Shown in pieces: positions 8,459-17,563 of a stretch of 64,000 nt of DNA; positions within the stretch are counted from its first letter, which is position 1, and every line of letters starts with the position of its first letter. The notes under the pieces were generated by a model. That model saw only the letters and a program-made list of their open reading frames with translations. It did no database searches and had not been told where the DNA came from. The DNA is from an uncultured Bacteroidaceae bacterium. Lineage in GTDB: Bacteria > Bacteroidota > Bacteroidia > Bacteroidales > Bacteroidaceae. The position numbers were made by a program, and so were the translations under genes. The stretch spans positions 145,527-209,526 of the forward strand of contig CAJOIE010000003.1 in assembly GCA_905234605.1 (NCBI GenBank), read 5' to 3'.

Positions 8459-9762
8459 GTGCCTTTCGCATAGAGGGAGGCCACAGCCTCAGCGGCACCA
8501 TCACGCCCCAGGGAGCCAAGAACGAGGCCCTGCAGGTGCTCTCGGCCACGCTGCTCACCAACGAGCCCGTGCGCATCAGCAACATACCCGACATTGCCGA
8601 CGTCAACCACCAGATACAGCTCCTGCAGGACATCGGCGTAAAGACCACATGCCACGGCAAGGGCGACTACACGTTCTGTGCCGACAGCATCAACACAGCC
8701 TTCCTGCAGAGCGACACCTTCCTGGAGCGCTCGGCCAAGCTGCGCGGCAGCATCATGCTCATAGGCCCGCTGCTGGCACGCTTCGGCCGCGCCATGGTGG
8801 CCAAGCCTGGAGGCGACAAGATAGGGCGCCGCCGCGTGGACACCCACTTCCTCGGCTTGAGTGCGCTGGGTGCCACCTTCAGCTACGACAGCGAGCGCGA
8901 ACTCTTCGACATCACTGCGCCAAGCCTGCACGGTGCCTACATGCTGCTCGACGAAGCCTCCCTCACCGGCACGGCCAACATCATCATGGCCGCCGTGACG
9001 GCCAAGGGAGCCACCACCATATATAATGCAGCCTGCGAGCCCTACGTGCAGCAGCTGTGCCGCATGCTCATACGCATGGGAGCACACATCGAGGGCCTGG
9101 CCTCGAACCGCCTGACCATATATGGTGTGGAGCGTCTCTGCGGCACGTCGCACCACCTCCTGCCCGACATGATCGAAGTGGGCTCATTCATCGGCATGGC
9201 TGCCATGTGCGGCAACGGCATCACCATCAAGGATGTCTGCTACGACGAACTGGGCATCATCCCCTACACCTTCACGCGTCTGGGCATCACCATAGAGCGG
9301 CACGGCGACGACATCTACATCCCCCACCACGACAGCTACGAGATAGAGTCGTTCATCGACGGCTCCTTCATGACGTTTGCCGATGCCCCCTGGCCTGGCC
9401 TGACGCCCGACCTGCTGAGCGTGCTCCTCGTGGTGTCCACCCAGGCCAAGGGCTCCGTGCTCATTCACCAGAAGATGTTCGAGAGCCGCCTCTTCTTCGT
9501 AGACAAGCTTATCGACATGGGTGCACAGATAATACTCTGCGACCCCCACCGCGCCGTCGTCGTGGGTCACGACCACAAGCTGCGCCTGCGTGGCGGCCGC
9601 ATGACGTCGCCCGACATCCGTGCCGGCATTGCCCTGCTCATCGCCGCCATGAGCGCCGACGGCGTGAGCACCATAAGCAACATCGAGCAGATCGACCGTG
9701 GCTACGAGAACATCGACCAGCGTCTGAACGCTCTCGGCGCACACATCTCACGCACAGACTGA
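8455..9762 (+). CDS. murA: UDP-N-acetylglucosamine 1-carboxyvinyltransferase with Asp in place of catalytic Cys
   Basis: MurA adds enolpyruvate from PEP to UDP-GlcNAc in the first step of peptidoglycan synthesis. The two-domain EPSP-synthase-like fold is complete at 435 residues: GGHSLSGTITPQGAKNEAL at the N-terminus and PGLTPDLLSVLLVVS in the second domain. The active-site loop reads PGGDKIGRRRVDTH, so D121 stands where the E. coli enzyme has Cys115. Cys-to-Asp enzymes are known to be catalytically active but not alkylated by fosfomycin. The gene overlaps DUF4290 by 4 bp and is followed by rimM after 9 bp. Confidence 0.95.
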   Translation: MSAFRIEGGHSLSGTITPQGAKNEALQVLSATLLTNEPVRISNIPDIADVNHQIQLLQDIGVKTTCHGKGDYTFCADSINTAFLQSDTFLERSAKLRGSIMLIGPLLARFGRAMVAKPGGDKIGRRRVDTHFLGLSALGATFSYDSERELFDITAPSLHGAYMLLDEASLTGTANIIMAAVTAKGATTIYNAACEPYVQQLCRMLIRMGAHIEGLASNRLTIYGVERLCGTSHHLLPDMIEVGSFIGMAAMCGNGITIKDVCYDELGIIPYTFTRLGITIERHGDDIYIPHHDSYEIESFIDGSFMTFADAPWPGLTPDLLSVLLVVSTQAKGSVLIHQKMFESRLFFVDKLIDMGAQIILCDPHRAVVVGHDHKLRLRGGRMTSPDIRAGIALLIAAMSADGVSTISNIEQIDRGYENIDQRLNALGAHISRTD

Positions 9763-9771
9763 AGCCCGCCG

Positions 9772-10305
9772 ATGCTCCACGAGAACGATGTATACAAGAT
9801 AGGCACCATCACACGCTGCCACGGCGTGCGCGGTGAGGTGGCCATGCGTTTCACCGACGACGTGTGGGACCGCACGGACGCCGACTACCTCTTCTGCCGC
9901 ATGGACGGTCTGCTCGTGCCGTTCTTTCTCGAGGAGTGGCGTTTCCGCTCCGACGACGTAGCCCTGCTCAAGTTTGCCGACGTGGACGATGCCGACACCG
10001 CCCGGCGCATGGTGGGAGCCGATGTGTGCTTCCCCAAGGCACTCACGCCCGATGCCGTGGCCGCCGAAGATGTCACGTGGCAGATGCTGACAGGCTTCGA
10101 GGTGTGGCAGCAGGGCGCAGCATCGCCTCTGGGCACCGTGGAGGCGGTGCTCGACCAGACGGCCAACATACTGCTCAGCATACGCACCACTGGCGGCAGC
10201 GAGGTGCTCGTGCCAGCCCACGAGGACTTCATCGTCAGCGCCGACCACGTGCAGCGCCGCCTGCTGGTCAGCGTGCCCGACGAGCTTCTCTCCCTCAACG
10301 CTTAG
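9772..10305 (+). CDS. rimM: Ribosome maturation factor RimM
   Basis: RimM binds ribosomal protein S19 and helps 30S head maturation. The N-terminal domain starts with YKIGTITRCHGVRGEVAM, the typical RimM opening. The C-terminal half is the PRC-barrel (LLTGFEVW-like region, then TGGSEVLVPAHEDFI and a DELLSL end). At 177 residues it is normal. It sits between murA and dxr, a common Bacteroidetes order. Confidence 0.94.
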   Translation: MLHENDVYKIGTITRCHGVRGEVAMRFTDDVWDRTDADYLFCRMDGLLVPFFLEEWRFRSDDVALLKFADVDDADTARRMVGADVCFPKALTPDAVAAEDVTWQMLTGFEVWQQGAASPLGTVEAVLDQTANILLSIRTTGGSEVLVPAHEDFIVSADHVQRRLLVSVPDELLSLNA

Positions 10306-10327
10306 ACTCAACCATCAATCACCCCAC

Positions 10328-11491
10328 ATGCAACCCACTCGCAAGAAACAGATAGCCATCCTGGGCTCCACGGGCAGCATAGGCACACAGGCCCTCGACG
10401 TCATTGCTGCCCACCCCGACCGTTTCGAGGCACGTGTGCTCACGGCAGCCAACCGCTGGCAGCTGCTGGCCGAGCAGGCCCGCCGCTTCGTGCCTGCCGC
10501 CGTGGTCATTGCAGGCGAGCAGCACTACGAGCCACTGCGCGAAGCCCTGGCCGACTTGCCCATCGCCGTCTACGCCGGCAGCGACGCACTCTGTCAGGTG
10601 GTCACCTCGCAGGAAGTAGACATGGTGCTCACGGCCATGGTGGGCTTTGCCGGCCTGGCACCCACGATAGCCGCCATACGTGCCGGCAAAGCCATCGCCC
10701 TGGCCAACAAGGAGACCATGGTGGTGGCCGGCGAGCTCATCAACAGCCTGGCGCGCGAGCACCGCGTGCCCATCCTGCCGGTGGACAGCGAGCACTCGGC
10801 CATCTTCCAGAGCCTCATGGGTGAGGTGTCGCCGATAGAAAAAATCATACTCACAGCCTCCGGAGGCCCCTTCCGCACCTTCACGACAGAGCAGCTGCAA
10901 GGCGTCACGCCAGCCATGGCACTGCGACATCCCAACTGGGACATGGGGGCAAAGATCACCATCGACTCAGCCACGATGATGAACAAGGGCTTCGAGGTCA
11001 TCGAGGCCAAGTGGCTCTTCGGTGTCGAGGCAGAGCGCATACAGGTGGTGGTGCACCCGCAGAGCGTGGTGCACTCGGCCGTGCAGTATGCCGACGGCGC
11101 GGTGAAGGCCCAGCTCGGCGTGCCCGACATGCGCGTGCCCATCCAGCTGGCATTCTCCTACCCTGAACGCCTCGCGAGCACCTTCGACCGCCTGGACTGG
11201 TATGCCATGCACGACCTCACCTTCGAGCGTCCCGACACGGAGCGTTTCCGCTGCCTGGCCTTAGCCTACGAGAGCCTGCGCCAGGGCGGCAACATGCCAT
11301 GTATCGTCAACGCGGCCAACGAGGTGGTGAACCGCGCCTTCCTCGAAGAGCGGTGCTCCTTCCTGGCCATGGCCGACATCATCGCGCACGCCATGCAGCA
11401 CACCCCCTTCATTGCACAACCCACCTACGACGACTACGTTGCCACCGACGCCGAAGCCCGCCGCATCGCCGCCGCCAGGCTGAAGTCTTAG
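10328..11491 (+). CDS. dxr: 1-deoxy-D-xylulose-5-phosphate reductoisomerase
   Basis: Dxr makes 2-C-methyl-D-erythritol 4-phosphate with NADPH in the MEP isoprenoid pathway and is the fosmidomycin target. The Rossmann motif AILGSTGSIGTQALDVI is at the N-terminus. The metal and substrate motif VDSEHSAIFQ, the loop IDSATMMNKGFEVIEAKWLF and the C-terminal helical domain are present. The 387-residue length is standard. It stands upstream of rseP, as in many bacteria. Confidence 0.96.
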   Translation: MQPTRKKQIAILGSTGSIGTQALDVIAAHPDRFEARVLTAANRWQLLAEQARRFVPAAVVIAGEQHYEPLREALADLPIAVYAGSDALCQVVTSQEVDMVLTAMVGFAGLAPTIAAIRAGKAIALANKETMVVAGELINSLAREHRVPILPVDSEHSAIFQSLMGEVSPIEKIILTASGGPFRTFTTEQLQGVTPAMALRHPNWDMGAKITIDSATMMNKGFEVIEAKWLFGVEAERIQVVVHPQSVVHSAVQYADGAVKAQLGVPDMRVPIQLAFSYPERLASTFDRLDWYAMHDLTFERPDTERFRCLALAYESLRQGGNMPCIVNAANEVVNRAFLEERCSFLAMADIIAHAMQHTPFIAQPTYDDYVATDAEARRIAAARLKS

Positions 11492-11581
11492 CACACGCAC
11501 CGATGCCGCCGACAGCCCACAGCACGGCAGCACGGCGATGGCATCCACCCATCAATAACCCTTAGCACACACGACACGCTT

Positions 11582-12985
11582 ATGTCAATATTCCTCATCA
11601 AGACCCTGCAGCTGCTGCTCTGCTTCGCACTGCTCATTGTGCTCCACGAGGGCGGCCACTTTTTCTTTGCCAAGCTCTTCGGCATCCGAGTGGAGAAGTT
11701 CTTCATGTTCTTCGACTGGAAGTTCCACCTCTTCTCCACCCACGACCGCTGGTTTGCACGCCTCTTCCCACGCCTGGCCAAGAGCGAGACCGAGTATGGC
11801 CTGGGGTGGATACCTCTGGGCGGATACGTCAAGATAGCCGGCATGATCGACGAGAGCCTCGACCTGGAACAGATGCGCCAGCCCGCGCAGCCGTGGGAGT
11901 TCCGCAGCAAGCCCGTGTGGCAACGCTTCCTCGTGATGGTGGGCGGCGTGCTGGTCAACTTCCTGCTCGCGCTCTTCATCTATGCCATGATACTCTTCGC
12001 CTGGGGCCGCGACACGCTGCCCATGCGTGCCGTCGGCGACGGCTTTGCCTACAACGCCATGGCCACCGCCATGGGCTTTGAGCAGGGCGACATACCTGTT
12101 GCCGTCGACGGACAGCCCATCGTGGCGTGGGAAGGCAGCGTGTACCGCGACATCTCGGAGGCCACGGTGGTGACCGTGCTCCGGCAGGGCCGCGAGGTGG
12201 ACATCACCATGCCCGCCGGCGGTGTCAACCTTCTGGAGATGCTCGATGCCGAGCCCCGTTTCCTGTCGGTGCGCGTGCCCTCGGTAATCGACACGGTGAT
12301 GCCAGGGTCGCCGGCCGCCAAGGCCGGCATCAGCAGAGGCCACCGCATCGTGGCCGTGGAGGGGCAGGCGGTGGCCTGGTGGGGCGACTTCGACGCCGTG
12401 ATGGGCCGCCGTGCCGACATCCTGGCCGCAGGGTGCACGCCGGCCGACAGTGCCCGCCTGCGCCACCTCACCGTGGCCGTGGAGCGCGAGGGACGCACCG
12501 ACACGCTCGACCTCGTGCTCGACGCAAACTACCAGATGGGCATCTACAAGACGCCCTACCAGCTCTACTACCGCGACGCCTACGTGCACACCGACTACAG
12601 CTTCCTGCAGGCCATCCCCGCCGGCATACGCTATGGCTGGGAGACCCTCGGCGGCTATGTGTCGGACCTCAAGTACGTCTTCTCCCGCAAGGGCGCACAG
12701 AGCGTGGGCTCCTTCGGCACCATAGGCTCGCTCTTCCCCGCCGTGTGGGACTGGGCATCCTTCTGGAACATCACCGCCTTCATATCGCTCATGCTGGCCT
12801 TCATGAACATCCTGCCTGTCCCCGGGCTCGACGGAGGCCACATACTGTTCCTCATCGTGGAAGCCGTGACACGCCGCCCGCCGTCGGACAAGTTCATGGA
12901 GCGCGCGCAATACGTGGGCATGGCACTGCTGCTCGCCCTGATGGGTCTGGCCGTGTTCAACGACATCGTCAAGTTCCTCTTCTGA
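11582..12985 (+). CDS. rseP: Site-2 intramembrane metalloprotease RseP
   Basis: RseP cleaves membrane-embedded anti-sigma factors and signal-peptide remnants. The first helix contains the zinc motif HEGGH, and the third ligand motif NILPVPGLDGGH lies near residue 410. PDZ segments occupy the central periplasmic part. The length, 467 residues, is usual. The 90-bp gap from dxr carries no promoter box that I can see, so it is probably the last gene of the tsaB operon. A strong hairpin plus T-run follows at 13155-13199. Confidence 0.94.
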   Translation: MSIFLIKTLQLLLCFALLIVLHEGGHFFFAKLFGIRVEKFFMFFDWKFHLFSTHDRWFARLFPRLAKSETEYGLGWIPLGGYVKIAGMIDESLDLEQMRQPAQPWEFRSKPVWQRFLVMVGGVLVNFLLALFIYAMILFAWGRDTLPMRAVGDGFAYNAMATAMGFEQGDIPVAVDGQPIVAWEGSVYRDISEATVVTVLRQGREVDITMPAGGVNLLEMLDAEPRFLSVRVPSVIDTVMPGSPAAKAGISRGHRIVAVEGQAVAWWGDFDAVMGRRADILAAGCTPADSARLRHLTVAVEREGRTDTLDLVLDANYQMGIYKTPYQLYYRDAYVHTDYSFLQAIPAGIRYGWETLGGYVSDLKYVFSRKGAQSVGSFGTIGSLFPAVWDWASFWNITAFISLMLAFMNILPVPGLDGGHILFLIVEAVTRRPPSDKFMERAQYVGMALLLALMGLAVFNDIVKFLF

Positions 12986-13000
12986 CAGGGACAGAAGAGG

Positions 13001-13073
13001 GAATGTAAAATGTAGAATGTAAAAGCCTTGCCACACTACACGCTTTACATTCCACTGCGGACATTTTACATTC
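13001..13073. repeat. Nested inverted repeat of GAATGTAAAATGT
   Basis: Two arms nest here. GAATGTAAAATGT (13001-13013) is the exact complement of ACATTTTACATTC (13061-13073). Inside it, GAATGTAAAAGC (13015-13026) pairs with GCTTTACATTC (13042-13052) with one base unpaired. The whole can fold into a long interrupted hairpin just after rseP. Shorter relatives of the same ACATTC/GAATGT word occur near 22721, 22912, 22970 and 23347. Confidence 0.7.
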
Positions 13074-13110
13074 GCAGACTCTGCATCTTACATCTGCAAA
13101 GACCATACAC

Positions 13111-13176
13111 AGACCATGCAGGGTGACCGCACGGACCATGCAGGGTGACCGCACAGAGAGTGCAGGGTGACGCCAT
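13111..13176. repeat. CACCCTGCAC-type repeat, 22-bp tandem units (locus A)
   Basis: Two nearly identical 22-bp units (13111-13132 and 13133-13154, core CATGCAGGGTGACCGCAC) are followed by a third, diverged unit (13155-13176). The core GCAGGGTG is the complement of the CACCCTGC core found at five other intergenic sites. The third unit forms the left arm of the terminator. Confidence 0.8.
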
Positions 13177-13199
13177 ATCACCCTGCACCCTCTTTTTTT
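13155..13199 (+). terminator. Intrinsic terminator after rseP
   Basis: A 16-bp stem with one mismatch pairs 13155-13170 (ending GTGCAGGGTGA) with 13178-13193 (TCACCCTGCACC...) across a 7-base loop, and leads into a run of seven T at 13193-13199. This is a textbook rho-independent terminator for the tsaB-rseP operon. Confidence 0.88.
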
Positions 13200-13235
13200 C
13201 GCCTCTGCCGTTACTCGCGTTTACGCCAAAAGGCC

Positions 13236-13243
13236 TACCTTTA
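13236..13243 (+). promoter_or_regulatory. Probable -7 box upstream of the carboxyltransferase gene
   Basis: TACCTTTA differs from TAnnTTTG only in the last base. It lies 41 bp before the ATG at 13285 and after the rseP terminator, so it is the likely promoter of the 13.3-17.5 kb operon. Confidence 0.45.
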
Positions 13244-13284
13244 CGCGGCAACATCGAAAACACTCAAAACAGATAGCTATAACG

Positions 13285-15069
13285 ATGAAGAAACGCATCC
13301 AGTTCAGCCTTGTCTATCGCGACATGTGGCAAAGTTCCGGCAAGTTCCAACCCCGCAAAGACCAGCTTGAGCGCATCGCCCCCGTGATTATCGACATGGG
13401 CGTGTTCGACCGCGTGGAGACCAATGGCGGTGCCTTCGAGCAAGTGAACCTGCTCGCCGGCGAGAACCCCAACGCCGCCGTGCGCGCCTTCTGCAAGCCC
13501 TTCAACGAAGTGGGCATCAAGACCCACATGCTCGACCGCGGGCTCAACGCCCTGCGCATGTATCCCGTGCCCGACGACGTGCGCCAGCTCCAATACAAGG
13601 TAAAGCACGCTCAGGGTGTCGACATACCACGCATCTTCTGCGGCCTCAACGACGTGCGCAACATCATACCCTCGGTGCGCTGGGCCAAGGCCGCCGGCAT
13701 GACACCGCAAGCCACGCTGTGCATCACCACGTCGCCCATACACACCGTGGACTACTACAGCGAGATAGCCGACCAGGTGATAGCCGCCGGAGCCGAGGAA
13801 ATATGCCTCAAGGACATGGCAGGCATAGGCCAGCCGGCACTCCTCGGCGCACTCACCAAGGCCATCAAGGACAAGCACCCCGACATCATCATACAGTATC
13901 ACGGCCACTCCGGCCCAGGCCTCTCCATGGCCTCCATTCTCGAGGTGTGCAACAACGGTGCCGACGTCATCGACACAGCCATCGAGCCCCTGTCGTGGGG
14001 CAAAGTGCACCCCGACATCATCTCCGTGCAGTCGATGCTCAAGAACGAAGGCTTCGAGGTCAAGGACATCAACATGAACGCCTACATGCAGGCACGCTCA
14101 CTCACCCAGGAGTTTATCGATGACTGGCTCGGCTACTTCATCAACCCTGGCAACAAGCTGATGTCCAGCCTGCTGCTGGGCTGCGGACTCCCTGGCGGCA
14201 TGATGGGCTCCATGATGGCCGACCTGGCAGGCATACACAGCGTCATCAACCAGACCCTCAAGGCCAAGGGCGAGCCCGAACTCTCAACCGACGACATGCT
14301 CGTGCGCCTCTTCGACGAGGTGGCCTATGTGTGGCCCCGCGTGGGCTATCCGCCACTCGTCACACCCTTCTCGCAATACGTCAAGAACATAGCCCTGATG
14401 AACCTGCTCACCATGGCCCAGGGCAAGGGACGCTTCGTGATGATGGACGACGCCATGTGGGGCATGATCCTCGGCAAGAGCGGCAAGATACCCGGCCAGA
14501 TAGCACCCGAACTCGTGGAGCTGGCCAAAGAGAAAGGCAAAGAGTTCACCACAGCCGACCCCCACACGCTGCTCACGGACGCGCTGCCAGGCTTCATCAA
14601 GGAAATGGAGGACAACGGCTGGGACCGCGGACAGGACGACGAGGAGCTCTACGAGCTGGCCATGCACCCCGAGCAATACCGCAACTACAAGAGCGGTCAG
14701 GCCAAGAAGAACTTCCTGGCCGACCTCGAGAAGGCCAAGATAGCCAAGATGGAAGCCAGCAGCGGCCCCCGACTCACGCCGCAGGAGCTGGCAGCATTCA
14801 AGCACGCCAAGGCCGACGCCATCGTCGCTCCCGAAGGCGGACAGCTCTTCTTCGAAGTGAGCGGCGACAGCGGATGCCAACGCTGCATAGAGCCGCAAGT
14901 GGGGCAAAAGTATGAAGCAGGACAGACCTTCTGCTACATACAGATGCCATGGAACGAACTCCGCCCCATCCCCGCAGCCCTCGGCGGCACACTCGTCGAG
15001 GTGGCGGCACGGCAAGGACAACGCGTGCTCAAGGGCCAGACACTGGGCTGGATAGAGCGCAACGCCTGA
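13285..15069 (+). CDS. Oxaloacetate decarboxylase alpha/pyruvate carboxylase subunit B-like carboxyltransferase
   Basis: Residues 1-450 form a DRE-TIM carboxyltransferase. RDMWQSSGK replaces the common RDAHQS, with the metal-binding Asp kept. The carbamylated Lys sits in ICLKDMAG and the metal His pair in YHGHSGPG. A helical PYC_OADA-like region follows, and the last 75 residues resemble a biotinyl/lipoyl domain (VGQKYEAGQTFCYIQ, then GQRVLKGQTLGWIE). The position of the biotin-accepting AMKM motif reads QMPWNEL, so no attachment Lys is visible. The enzyme may use a separate carrier, or this domain may have a structural role. It heads a probable operon with the DUF362 and GH105 genes. Confidence 0.8.
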   Translation: MKKRIQFSLVYRDMWQSSGKFQPRKDQLERIAPVIIDMGVFDRVETNGGAFEQVNLLAGENPNAAVRAFCKPFNEVGIKTHMLDRGLNALRMYPVPDDVRQLQYKVKHAQGVDIPRIFCGLNDVRNIIPSVRWAKAAGMTPQATLCITTSPIHTVDYYSEIADQVIAAGAEEICLKDMAGIGQPALLGALTKAIKDKHPDIIIQYHGHSGPGLSMASILEVCNNGADVIDTAIEPLSWGKVHPDIISVQSMLKNEGFEVKDINMNAYMQARSLTQEFIDDWLGYFINPGNKLMSSLLLGCGLPGGMMGSMMADLAGIHSVINQTLKAKGEPELSTDDMLVRLFDEVAYVWPRVGYPPLVTPFSQYVKNIALMNLLTMAQGKGRFVMMDDAMWGMILGKSGKIPGQIAPELVELAKEKGKEFTTADPHTLLTDALPGFIKEMEDNGWDRGQDDEELYELAMHPEQYRNYKSGQAKKNFLADLEKAKIAKMEASSGPRLTPQELAAFKHAKADAIVAPEGGQLFFEVSGDSGCQRCIEPQVGQKYEAGQTFCYIQMPWNELRPIPAALGGTLVEVAARQGQRVLKGQTLGWIERNA

Positions 15070-15094
15070 CCATAACAACAACACCCCATCACCC

Positions 15095-16096
15095 ATGCTA
15101 CACACAACACGCAACCTCCTGACCATCATAGTCATGGCAACAACAGCAATAGCCACCACCGCCTGCCACGCCAACAGCCGGCAAGCCGACAGCGACCAAG
15201 ACAGCACCACACAGCCCGTGGTCTACTTCACCCGCGAAATATCGCCCCAGTCACTCCTACGCATTTATCAGGCACTCGGCCGCGAGGCACAAGGCCGCGT
15301 GGCAGTGAAAATAAGCACCGGCGAAGGCGGCAACAACCACTACCTCAAGCCAGAACTCATTGCCGGACTGGTGAACAGCGTGCAAGGCACCATCGTGGAG
15401 TGCTGCACAGCCTACGGCGGCACACGTCAGGACAAACAGATGCACTGGCAGACCATCCACGACCACGGCTTCGACGTCTTCCCCGTCGACCTCATGGACG
15501 AGGAGGGTGAGATGCAGATACCCGTGGCCGACAGCACCCACCTCAAGTGCGACATCGTGGGCGACCACCTGCAACGCTACGACTTCATGATCAACCTGGC
15601 CCACTTCAAGGGTCACGCCATGGGCGGCTTCGGCGGCGTGCTCAAGAACGCATCCATCGGCGTGGCATCCACCAACGGCAAGGCCTACATACACAGCGTG
15701 GGCATCACCGCCGACCCCGTGGAATGCTGGAACCATATCGACAATCAGGACGGCTTCCTCGAGTCGATGGCCGCCGCCGCACAAGCCGTGCACAACTACT
15801 TCGGCGGCGACCGCATCGTATACATCGACGTGATGAACAACATGAGCGTAGACTGCGACTGCGACGGCAACCCCGCCCGCCCCGAGCTCAAGGACATGGG
15901 CATCATGGCATCCACAGACCCCGTGGCCGTGGACCAGGCATGCCTCGACATGGTGTTCGGCCACACTGCCGCCGAGGGCGACAACGAACAGCCACTCATT
16001 GAGCGCATCAACCGCCAGCATGGCACCTACATCACCGAGTATGCCGAGCGCATAGGCCTCGGCAGCAAGAGCTACAAGCTCGTCGAAATAGAATAG
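15095..16096 (+). CDS. DUF362 domain-containing lipoprotein
   Basis: The N-terminus is a hydrophobic signal ending ATTAC, a loose Bacteroidetes lipobox, so the mature protein should be tethered in the periplasm or outer membrane. The DUF362 domain fills the rest, with KISTGEGGNNHYLKPELI, INLAHFKGHAMGGFGGVLKN and a C-terminal DPVAVDQACLDMVF segment. DUF362 proteins often associate with iron-sulfur chemistry, but no Cys cluster for a ferredoxin is seen here. The function is unknown. It lies 25 bp after the carboxyltransferase gene and 25 bp before the GH105 gene. Confidence 0.85.
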   Translation: MLHTTRNLLTIIVMATTAIATTACHANSRQADSDQDSTTQPVVYFTREISPQSLLRIYQALGREAQGRVAVKISTGEGGNNHYLKPELIAGLVNSVQGTIVECCTAYGGTRQDKQMHWQTIHDHGFDVFPVDLMDEEGEMQIPVADSTHLKCDIVGDHLQRYDFMINLAHFKGHAMGGFGGVLKNASIGVASTNGKAYIHSVGITADPVECWNHIDNQDGFLESMAAAAQAVHNYFGGDRIVYIDVMNNMSVDCDCDGNPARPELKDMGIMASTDPVAVDQACLDMVFGHTAAEGDNEQPLIERINRQHGTYITEYAERIGLGSKSYKLVEIE

Positions 16097-16121
16097 CCAC
16101 CACACAACAGCCACACACTGC

Positions 16122-17537
16122 ATGAAAGCACAGCACTACGCACCACTGCTGCTCTGCCTGGCCGCCTGCACGACGGCACCCAAGCAGGAAGCCGACGAGA
16201 TCAACGACTCCACCACGCCGCTCCACCTGCTGCAGCCCGACTATCAGGTGCCCTACGGCGAGCTCACTGCCGACGAGGTGAAAGCCGACCTCGACCGCGT
16301 GTTCGCCTACTGCGACGCACAGACACCGCACCGCATCATCGACACCGACGGCCAGGAAGTGGCCGACATCGACGCCCTGCCCGAGGGTGCCACCGTGGAG
16401 CGCGGAGCCTTCCGCATCGGTTCCTACGAGTGGGGCATCACCTATCAGGCACTGCTCGACGCTACGGCAGCGACAGGCGACAAACGCTATGCCGACTACG
16501 TGCTGCGACAGATGCACCTGCTGGAGCGTGCCGTGCCGGCATTCCGTGAGCGCGATGCCAGCAAGGACGAGGTGGCCGACGCGCAGATGGAACAGATCAT
16601 CCATCCGCGTGCACTCGACGACTGCGGCACCATGTGCACCGCCATGATGAAGGCCATGGACCGCTACCCCGAACTCGTTCTCGTGGAAATCATCAAGAAC
16701 TACCTCACCTTCGTGGAGCACGGCCAGTACCGCCTGCCCGACGGCATCTTTGCCCGCCACCGTCCGCAGCACAACACCGTGTGGCTCGACGACATGTACA
16801 TGGGCATCCCCACCGTGGCCTACGCAGGCGTACACACCGGCAACGCCGACTACTCCAACGAGGCTGCCACCATGTACAAGAACTTCGTGCGCCGCATGTG
16901 GGTGCCGGAGAAACAGATATACCGCCACGGCTATGTGGAGGGACTGGCGCAGCAGCCCACCTACCACTGGGCACGCGCCAACGGCTGGGCACTGCTCACC
17001 ACGGTGGAACTGCTCGACATGCTGCCCGAGACACACCCCGACCGTCCCTTCATCATCGCACAGCTGCGTGCACATGTGGCCGGCCTGGCCGCCTTGCAGT
17101 CGAGCGAAGGCTTCTGGCATCAGTTGCTCGACCGCTCAGACAGCTATCTCGAGACATCGGCCACCGCCATCTACTGCTACGCCATAGCCCACGCCGTGCG
17201 CAAGGGATGGATTGAGGGCATCACCTACGGTCCTGTGGCACAGCTGGCATGGCACGCCATAAGCACCAAGATAACCGACGAGGGCAAGGTTGACGGCACA
17301 TGTGTGGGCACAGGCATGGCCTTCGACCCCGCCTTCTACTACTACCGCCCCGTCTCCACGGCAGCGGCTCACGGCTACGGCCCTGTCATCTGGGCAGCAG
17401 CAGAGATGTACAGCCTGCTGCAAGAGTGGCACCCGCGCACCAACGACAGCGGCCTTCACTACTACGAGCAGGAGCAGACCAACCCCTCACCGCTCTTCTA
17501 CCTGACTGAGGACGGCCAGGGCGAAGCTGTGAAATAG
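16122..17537 (+). CDS. Glycoside hydrolase family 88/105 lipoprotein (unsaturated glucuronyl/rhamnogalacturonyl hydrolase)
   Basis: The start MKAQHYAPLLLCLAAC carries a clear lipobox (LAAC), so this is a lipoprotein. The (alpha/alpha)6 barrel shows family motifs: ALDDCGTMCTAM, WLDDMYMGIP, HWARANGWALLTTVELLD, ETSATAIYCYAIAHAV and GTGMAFDPAFYYYRP. The conserved Asp residues in LDDCG and LDDMYM fit the hydration mechanism. These enzymes remove the 4,5-unsaturated uronate left by polysaccharide lyases, so it could act after the PL26-like lyase encoded near 31-34 kb. A strong hairpin follows between it and dnaG. Confidence 0.88.
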   Translation: MKAQHYAPLLLCLAACTTAPKQEADEINDSTTPLHLLQPDYQVPYGELTADEVKADLDRVFAYCDAQTPHRIIDTDGQEVADIDALPEGATVERGAFRIGSYEWGITYQALLDATAATGDKRYADYVLRQMHLLERAVPAFRERDASKDEVADAQMEQIIHPRALDDCGTMCTAMMKAMDRYPELVLVEIIKNYLTFVEHGQYRLPDGIFARHRPQHNTVWLDDMYMGIPTVAYAGVHTGNADYSNEAATMYKNFVRRMWVPEKQIYRHGYVEGLAQQPTYHWARANGWALLTTVELLDMLPETHPDRPFIIAQLRAHVAGLAALQSSEGFWHQLLDRSDSYLETSATAIYCYAIAHAVRKGWIEGITYGPVAQLAWHAISTKITDEGKVDGTCVGTGMAFDPAFYYYRPVSTAAAHGYGPVIWAAAEMYSLLQEWHPRTNDSGLHYYEQEQTNPSPLFYLTEDGQGEAVK

Positions 17538-17563
17538 TGTTCCGCACGCTACACTCCCACAAG

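Noticed and set aside
11585..13036. A 483-codon open frame antisense to rseP
   Set aside because: rseP carries the HEGGH and LDGGH motifs on the plus strand. The antisense product is His/Val/Ala-rich without a domain.
13111..13176. Regular 22-bp units considered as a CRISPR array
   Set aside because: There are no unique spacers of 30 bp or so between identical repeats; the cores are short, the units abut each other, and no cas genes are present.
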